Source: Phoronis australis
Taxonomy: Eukaryota; Phoronida; Phoronidae
Assembly: GCA_002633005.1 (NCBI GenBank)
Contig: NMRA01000386.1
Span: 326,032 to 366,392, forward strand
Direction of reading: 5' to 3'
Length of the DNA: 40,361 nt
Shown: piece by piece, positions 29,101 to 38,100 of the stretch
Position numbering within the stretch: position 1 is the first letter of the stretch
How the letters are laid out: the number at the start of each line of letters is the position of its first letter
Notes under the pieces: model-generated
What the model was told of the DNA's origin: nothing
The model's database searches: none
What the model saw: the letters and a program-made list of their open reading frames with translations, nothing else
Translations under genes and position numbers: made by a program

Positions 29101-32100
29101 ACAGTGTAGCTCCACCCTCTGCCCATTTGTGATTAGAAGGTGTAGCTCCACCCTCTGCCCAATTAGGATGGCAAGGATGGACAAGGCTGATTGAGAATAG
29201 GAATGGTTGTGCTTACAAATCTTAAACGTCTTTCGCTTGACTCAGTTTCCAAAAGTTGACTGGGATGAAAATGTAATTTCTGTTTTACACAGAAACTTTG
29301 AGATATTTGTTTAGAGAATTGCTTGAATACCCCATTGCAGTAGCAATTCGACAGCATGATGGTTGCAAAGAATTTATGGAAAATGCTCATTGAAAATAAC
29401 CCACTGCAGTGAATGTGCATAAGAATGCAGAATGGTTTCAGCCATTTACCGCATCACCATCTAGTGACAAGGTCTATTTCATTGTCAACAATATAATCTG
29501 GGTTTTTCCGTACATGGTTTGGACGGTGGTCTACTTGGCGCCAATTGTTCTATCAGTATATTAGTTTTTGTGGGGATGAGCTCAGATGCCACAAAAGATT
29601 CTGTTCAATTACGTAGTTGTCTTTGTCAATTCTTTCATTATCCTGCATTGTGTCTGTATTCTGGTTTCTAAACACAGATGAAGCCCTACAACGTGTGCCT
29701 AGCCCCTGAGGTGAACTCACAGCTGACCTCTCTGTTGGAAACCCTGGGAGTTGAGCCCGTGCCTCAGGTAAATTTGTTGATCAGCAGTATAATATTATTC
29801 ATTGGGCGGCCATCGACCAATCATGTTGTATGCTGTCATGACTTAGTACATGAGAAGTAACTCCTGGCTATCACCATCAGTGTCACCACTATACAATAAT
29901 ATGCAGTATTTTCATAATGCTTCAGAGCAAGCTATGTGTGCATATTTATTTAGAATAATTGAATTTTAATCACGTGTGGCTATTTGGAGATTAATAGTAT
30001 AAAGATTCGAATTCAAGTTCAAATTTTAAAAATCATTCACTCTGTTGTGTTATTCCTGCAGTATAAGTATGTCATATTATTAATTATGAAGTAACCAGTT
30101 TTGCCCACTAGAAATTTTATTGAATTGAATGACATTCTACTATATTTTAGTGCAGAAAAGTTTATGCAAAGTGTTTTCACCAGTGACAAAGAAAAGTCAA
30201 ATTCAATGTTTTACCATCATCTTAACGTCATGCATTTTCTGTTCTATTGTTTATGTTGTTGTTGTAGGGCAATGACCCCAGCCAGGCGGTCAGCTTAGCC
30301 GTCCACGACCCTCTGGCCCAGTTTGACCCCACAGCTCGCCAACAAGCCATGGTGGTGCCCTGGTCACCACCCACGCCCAACTGGAACCCCTGGACAGCCT
30401 GTAACCTGGATGAGGGGCCACTCGCCTTCGTAAGTTGAGATGCATGATTGGTTTATTCTCAAACCAATGATTTCGAAGAAAAATACAGTCTAATGATAGA
30501 CCATTTTGGGGTAACTAGTCAGCATTGTGGCTTAGAGTTTTGTGGAATGGTTATAAACCATGGGTGCCATTCACACGTAACAGGCCTTTTGAAATTGGCT
30601 TGCAAGGTGAGTGAAAGTAGTTCTTTGTGAACACTGCTCTTGGTATACAACAGTCCTAGTTGGCCTATGTAAGTAGTTTAAGAAAAGGTTTATGGTCCTG
30701 GTTGAGAAAGCAATGTTTTATTACCCCTTGTGGTTCAGTGAATAGCCCAACCCGGAATTCATGATAATTACTATGTGTAGTTAAATGTTCAAGGGATCCT
30801 TGCAAATCGTTTTTTGTTAAACTACTTTTATTTTTAATTTGTCAGGTATTTGTTATAGGCGTGAATGCGATCCTTACATATTTTGCTCATTCAGTATTTG
30901 TACAGAAATTTTGCGGCAGTACTATATCCTTATTTGTTCCGTCTATTGTGGTGACAAGCCATTAAGGTATTGCATTTAACAAGTTGTAATTACTCGTGAA
31001 ACGGAGAGATTTTCACATTCACCATGCCAAAATAATCAGATAAAATGACGTGGAATGCCTGTCAGGACATTTGTTCCAAAGCATAATTCACCTTCAGGGT
31101 AACTAGAACGACTAGTGGAAACAGTACGTTGTCAGATTTCTTTTGGGATGTACTGTAGTTGCCTTTTTCTACTTTCCATATTGCATTGCATAGGCCAGCA
31201 TGGAGCAAATCAGTCAAGACCTCAAATCGGGACTCGACCGTCAGATGTCTGAGGATGCCCACCTCAAGCAGATGATAGACGAACGGTCCAATCTGCCTGT
31301 TTGGAATTCACATGATGAGCTTATGGACGCCATCTCCAGGAACCCAGTGACACTAATCCGTGGCCAAACTGGCTGTGGAAAGACCACTCAGGTGCAGTAA
31401 CTTATAGGGTGTCCGAGACTGTGAGACAAGTTTGAAGCAGCTCAAAACTTGTACCATTTTAAATGTAGTTTTCAGTTGTTTGGTTTTGGGAAACAGTTGA
31501 GACAGTTCTTAGGCCCGAGAACAACTGATACTTCATTGCTTAGATCAGGCTCGATAAGCTTTGTTATTTTAAGGGCCGAGCATGGTCAACACAGCTGAAC
31601 TGTCAGTCCTTCCAAATCCCGGAAATCATTCCTTATCTGAGTTAGGAACAATTCGAGACAAATTTTTCGGTTGCTTTGCCATCTCAAGATAGGAAAACTA
31701 TTATTTGCTGTGTCGGCTATTGTCATTTCTAGGATATTTGAAATTATTGTTCAAACAAACACTTGTGTTGCCTGTGTGCTTAATGAATAGGTAACATGGA
31801 ATAAAAGTTCTCTAATTTGGGACATGAAAAAAAAATAAATTATTTTGCTCAAGGCCGGAGCCAGTCCTAAATTCTAGAAGTAGTTGCAATATTGGCTGTC
31901 CCAATTCAAGATTGAAATTTGAGAAATATGGTGAATGCCAAAATTGCTCTTGTCCCAAATTCCAGCATGAAGAAAACATAATTTTTGCTGATCCAGGAGT
32001 TTCTGTGTCTTAAATTCTATAGAATCTCCCAATTTAAGAATTTTTACCATAAGTGTTTAGGGCTGTTCCAGCAAAATTTGTATGGGAGGGGGGGAAGGCA

Positions 32101-35100
32101 CTTTTATTTCGTACCCACCGCCCATATTTTTCATTTATTTCTCCAACCCATGACCCATAATTTTTTAATTATTTTTAATAGGTTAAAATATAAAATCTAA
32201 CACTTGCAAACAAATTGCCTCCAGGAGGACCTGTTAAGAACTTAGATGATTGACAGACAAGAACTAGTTGTCTTGTCCAACATTGTCAAAAATTAAAGTA
32301 GCCTGTGAACAATACTTTTGGCAGCCACCAGGTGTCTCTGTTCACCATGTGTCTATAATTTCAATGAACATTTTTTCAATTATAAGGATCTATGAATCTC
32401 AAACTGTCTCCACAAACTCTTTTATACTTCTATGTCAAGTGAATATTGGAACTTGTTTATCTTACTCCTCATACTTTTTATTTAAAAATCATCAATTTTC
32501 TTATATGTGTTAACACCAGTTTAGTGTTGCATAACTTTTCAATTGAATAGGACTGCAGACAAGCACTTGGCTCAAATCAAGTTGCCCATGACTTGATTAA
32601 TGGCTTAGTGAACATATTGCACTCTGTTCACTGGCAATATGGGCTTTTTTGTATTGGGATAAGTTGGGATATATGCCAATCGCATTTTTTGAGTTTTGAT
32701 TTCGTTGGAGATGTGTTAGCTGAATTAACCAACCTGTCAAGGTTAACAGATCAAAAAATACCACCCATTTTTAATGCATCACTTCTTACAGGAACGACCA
32801 CCCATAATTTGCGTTTTTTTCTGAAGACCACCACCCATGAATTTTTATTTCTGCTGCCGTCCCCCCCCTCCCACACGGATTTTACTGGAACAGCCCTTAT
32901 GATTTCTATCGATTTTAACTAGTCCAGCATATATTTTTCATGAAGGTCCTTTTGCATTAATGCAGCAACTACACATTTCTCAAATTATTACTTAGGACTT
33001 TTGTCGAGTGCTTTCCAAAGCTCATCATTTGTGTGGATTCTTTTTGATGTACCTTTTGCAAGTTTTTGTATTTTTTTATAAGAAAACCACGTAATAGTCA
33101 AACTATGAACACTTCTACCGGACATTCTGTAATTAAAACTTTCCGTTGCAGGAACACAACTGTCCCCTTAAAAGTCAAATTATGAATGGTTCAACCCCCC
33201 TTAAGGGAGCAGTTGTGTTCTCTGCACTGGAAATGTTGTTGTGGTGTTTCCAATTGAATCACTCATAATTCGACTACAAACATGTAACTACAGGTAGTGG
33301 ATGTATCAGAATATACATCAGCTTGTTCAAAGACCATGTTACCCAAAAATCAGCATACACATGTTATGATCCGTATTCCACCAGGTACCACAATACATCC
33401 TAGATAGTTACATCAATCAGGGCCGGGGCGCCGAGTGCAACATCGTGGTCACTCAGCCGCGACGTATCAGTGCCATCTCCATCTCGGAGAGGGTCGCCGA
33501 CGAGCGATCGGAACCCCTTGGCAACAGCTGTGGTTACAGCGTGCGTTTCGAGTCGGTGTTCCCGCGACCCTACGGCGGTATACTATACTGCACTGTAGGT
33601 GAGTTACTGCACCAATAAATTTGCTTATCCAAAATCTGCCCCAGAGAGGTTCATGGCCACAACACATTATGCAAATCTCTGTTAGTGGGTAGTTTACTCT
33701 GAGTGTAGTATAAACATCTATTGAGTGGAAGTGTGATGGCGACCAACCAGAGGACTGTCTTCAGTCTGATATGTGAGTTATTTAAGCCACTGATGGCAAT
33801 GACCTTTGACCAAATTTTACAAGAAAATTGGATTATCTCAGGGCAAATTTTGCTGATAAGTAGAACTGTCCAACCTCTTTATTGTGTCATGGAATAGTCA
33901 TTCTAAAAAGCTTAATTATGGTTTTGAGACATGTGAACTGGACTTCCACCGCATGTTTTGCCACTGGTTTAATTTTGCAAAACTACGTGTCATACACCAT
34001 CTTCTGGTCGTGTTGTCGCCACACGCTTTAATTTGTAATATTCATATGGTTCTAATTTCCAAAACTGTGTTATTCGAAGACAACACATTGTAAATTTACT
34101 CGAACTTTGAAGTGCAATTGGTCAACATTTGAACTCATTTGTTAGTTTCAGAGTTTTGTCATTGTATGGATTTTCCATGGTTTCTGCATTCTTTTAGGTA
34201 CACTGTTACGAAAGCTGGAGAACGGGCTACGAGGGGTGTCTCACGTGATTGTGGACGAGATTCATGAGCGTGATATTAACGTAAGTAGGGTGACACCTTA
34301 GCATTAACAGTCTTTATCATAACCTGGTGTAAAAGATGAACACTTTCACTTTGGATAGCATTTATTTTATTTGAGTGATCACTTGTGATTCCATTAATTG
34401 CAAAATTTTTTACCTTTCTTTATGTTTACAACAGATCACGTTATTCATTGAGGGGTCTTTCATTCTGTGGATAAATATCTCATTTAAGGGTGACCCTGTT
34501 CGTTTCCTCTTCAGGTTGTCTGTGTGTACGGTAGCAATGAACTGACACACGGTACCCAAGAGGGTTAATCAAGTACTGTGATTGTTCAGTGCGTATTGTT
34601 TCAGTAGTTAATCCAATGTACTGTTTCATTTCAGACGGACTTCTTGCTCGTTTTGCTACGTGACATGATCAACATATACCCCGACATGCGCGTTGTGCTT
34701 ATGTCTGCCACTGTCGACATCACACTGTTCAGCGAGTATTTCGGCAAATGTAACGTGGCCGAGGTGCATGGACGACTGCATCCTGTGCAGGGTATGTATG
34801 TCTGCCGCCATCTTGTGCTTCCTACAGAAAGCTCGCGGCCCGGCGAGCTGTGATTGTTTTTATGTTCAGGAGTGCTTGCTACTCATTCCGGGTTTGTCCA
34901 TGAAATATTTAAACCATGCCATCTCCTTTTAATACACGCAAGTTAAGACACACTGCATGGAGGCAATACAGACTAGAACGCCATCTGCAGCCCAAGAGTG
35001 CATAATGGGTATTACCACAGAAATACTCTGTAACAAATTTAAAGCAGTTTGGTACGGTGAAATTACTTTTGTGTAAGATACAAGATTTGTCATTCAGTGT

Positions 35101-38100
35101 TTTCACAATGTGCTTGAAAATGATTGCAGGAAATTTCTCATAGGTCTATGATAATTTTGTCTCTGTCAGGTGCTAAGTACAATCTATCTTAATTTTTAGA
35201 CTATTTTCTGGAGGACTGCATTCAGATGTTGAATTTTGTTCCCCCACCGTCGACCAAAAAGAGGAGAGATGAAGACACTGTGGACGAGGACGGAGAGAAA
35301 GAGGTATGTTTGAATGACATGACTTTGTTTGAATGACATGTTTGAATGACATGTTTGAATGACATGGTTAATGATGTGTTTTAATGACCATTTTGGGCAT
35401 GTTTTTTTAAAATGTGTCCGTAAACGAACATGTTTTAGTGACATGTTTAATGACATGAATCCGAATCACTTGATTGTGGTGACTTATTCGCATAATTTCG
35501 ATAATTGGCAAATTGATGGCTAGATGTTTTCAAAAAATATCTTCAAATAGTTGACTGTTATTTTACGTCATTTCTGTTTTAAAATTTCTTCTGTATCTTC
35601 ACCTTTTGTTTGATGAGGCAAGACTTTGCGTGAATAATGTTAATTCTGCGAATTCTGCTTAACCGCAGGAGAACTGCAACCAGCTGATCAGTAACGAATA
35701 CTCAGAGCAGACCAGACGAGCCGTAGCCATGTTGAGTGAGAAGGAAATGTCGTTTGAACTCATTGAGGTGAGGTGGCATTAGTGTTGTATTTGGTTTTGT
35801 TCATCTCGTGGTTGTCACGGTGATGGTTGTGTTTTGGCTGAGTGAAAAGGAGCCAAAGTTAGTTTTAGAGTTCATTTTTACACTTTTGTGTATTGTGTTT
35901 GTGTTGTTGACGTGGTAACTCTACAGTTGTGGTAGTTGCGTGTTGTTCTTTGGTTGTTCACAGAAGTTCATCAATTCTTCAGTATGATAAAAATCGACTA
36001 AGTTGCCTTTTCAAAGGCCGACTGCATTGTTCCAGTTTGTCAAATTTTGTACATCCTTGTTGATAAGAATTGGTCAAAAGTTAAAAAACCGTGCCAAGAT
36101 TGAATTTCTTTTAACATTTTTAATTAAATAAATAAAATTCCACCATTTTATCACATTGTGAAGAATTGCTGAATGTTGTGTTAATTCATTGATACAGATG
36201 TTTTCAAGGCAATCTTAACAGACAATGAAAATCTATGTTGAGTTGGCAAAACTATACAGTACTGCCCTCTGTTGTTACAGGCGCTGGTGCGTTACATCAA
36301 AGATCTGGGCATCCCCGGTGCTATCCTCGTTTTCTTACCTGGCTGGAACTTGATTTTTGCCCTGATGAAACACCTGGAGATGCACCCAGAGTTTGGTAGG
36401 TACCTCGTTTTAGTCATCAGCAAAACATTCCTCTTGTCTAACAAGTTTAGGAAAAGTTAAGGCTGTCTTATCCATACTCTTTCCTTCCCATTCACCGATT
36501 TATAACTTAGGATGAGTTTCGTCAGTCGACAGAAATGACTAAAATATATTTTCTTAACTTTCATCCCTGTTTGTGTTTGCCTTATTGTACTTTTATTTTG
36601 TATGGTGGCAGATGAGTGAGTACTCATGAGGATCAATGGCAGCCATTTTAGGTTGTGCTGAGCCACTAAAATGGAAATTAAACTAAAAAATCATATAAAA
36701 TTTTGTTATGTTTGAGAATATTCGGATTTGCATTGAATGAGCATTATTTGGCTTTGGTTTCGACTGAACTAACTTTCGTTAAAATCCATTTTATGCAGTT
36801 TTTAATTAATGCTGAAAGGATATTCTTTAAATTAAGAATTGTTTGCAGTAAACCCACTGGAAGTCTGAATCTGGTGTGAACTTTTTAATTGTTAAGTGAC
36901 TTGTCAAATGTGAACGCTGGTTTTATGCATATTACTTGAAATTCAAAAGCCATTGAAGTTCAAGTTTTTCTTTTGTTTCCAGGGGGTCGTAACTATCGGA
37001 TCCTGCCTCTGCACTCACAGATCCCTCGCGAGGACCAACACCGTGTGTTTGAACCAGTACCTGAAGGTGTCACCAAGATCATCCTGTCAACGAATATTGC
37101 GGAGACTAGTGTCACCATTAACGACGTGGTTTACGTCATAGACTCCTGCAAGTAGGTTGTTTGTTACTTGTTGGCCAGTTTTTGGGAATAAACTTCAAGT
37201 TTCAGTTTTACCTGGAAGTAAACACATTCCCAAATAACAAAAACACCACTACCGTGCTGTTTGTTTTCCAAGATAAGTGCTCTGATCAGTTGTTCATTAA
37301 TTACATTTACAAAAAAGTACTACAAAAAAGTTTAATGTTCACCTTACCTCAGACCGGTTCAGCAGAGCTGTAAATGGTTTCTGGGCATATGCTTTATGAT
37401 TTTCTGCTTGAGAGGAAGGTCCAGTGCAAGAGATGCATGATTTCACTGTCAAGAACTGAATATTTCAAGGCTTCACATGTTGATTCTGGGTTCCTTAGCC
37501 ATGTCTGCTGTTGGACTTTTGTCCTTTGCCTCCTACTTGCTATTCACTTTAGTCTTGGCACTGAGAACCCTAAAGTTGTTTCGGGTTTCGACTCAAAAAT
37601 GTCAGATTGCCAAGCATGCTTCAAGTTAATTTTCAATTTTCACACGACGTGTTTCTTCAGTTCGCGGGGCAACTCTTCAGTAAAGTTTTGTTTCACTAGA
37701 ATATATCGACTCGCTGACTAATTTTCACACAGAGTTTTATTGGAGGTTCTGGAAAGTCTTGATTCAGACTCTTGTGTAAAAGTATGCTGTACAGTTGCAG
37801 CATTTTAGGGAAACAGATCTCTTGTATTAACTGTAAGTGTTTCACATTGATCCCTTCATTATTCACCATGTTTCACTATGAACCGTAACATTAATTGTGT
37901 GACTTTGCTTGTTGTCAGAGCCAAGATTAAGTTGTTCACGTCCCATAACAACATGACCAACTATGCCACCGTGTGGGCATCCAAGACAAATTTAGAGCAG
38001 CGGCGAGGTCGCGCGGGTCGTGTCAGGCCGGGCTTCTGCTTCCACTTGTGTAGCAGGTATATTTTATGTTAATCAGATGTGTGCACTATATTTTATGTTA

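Noticed and set aside
28855-29184. Minus-strand ORF with a 12-residue repeat
   Set aside because: It is a by-product of a 36-bp minisatellite and overlaps the antisense of DHX9 exon 7.
37374-37721. 115-codon ORF in DHX9 intron 17
   Set aside because: No family resemblance, and conserved exons on both sides splice in phase without it.
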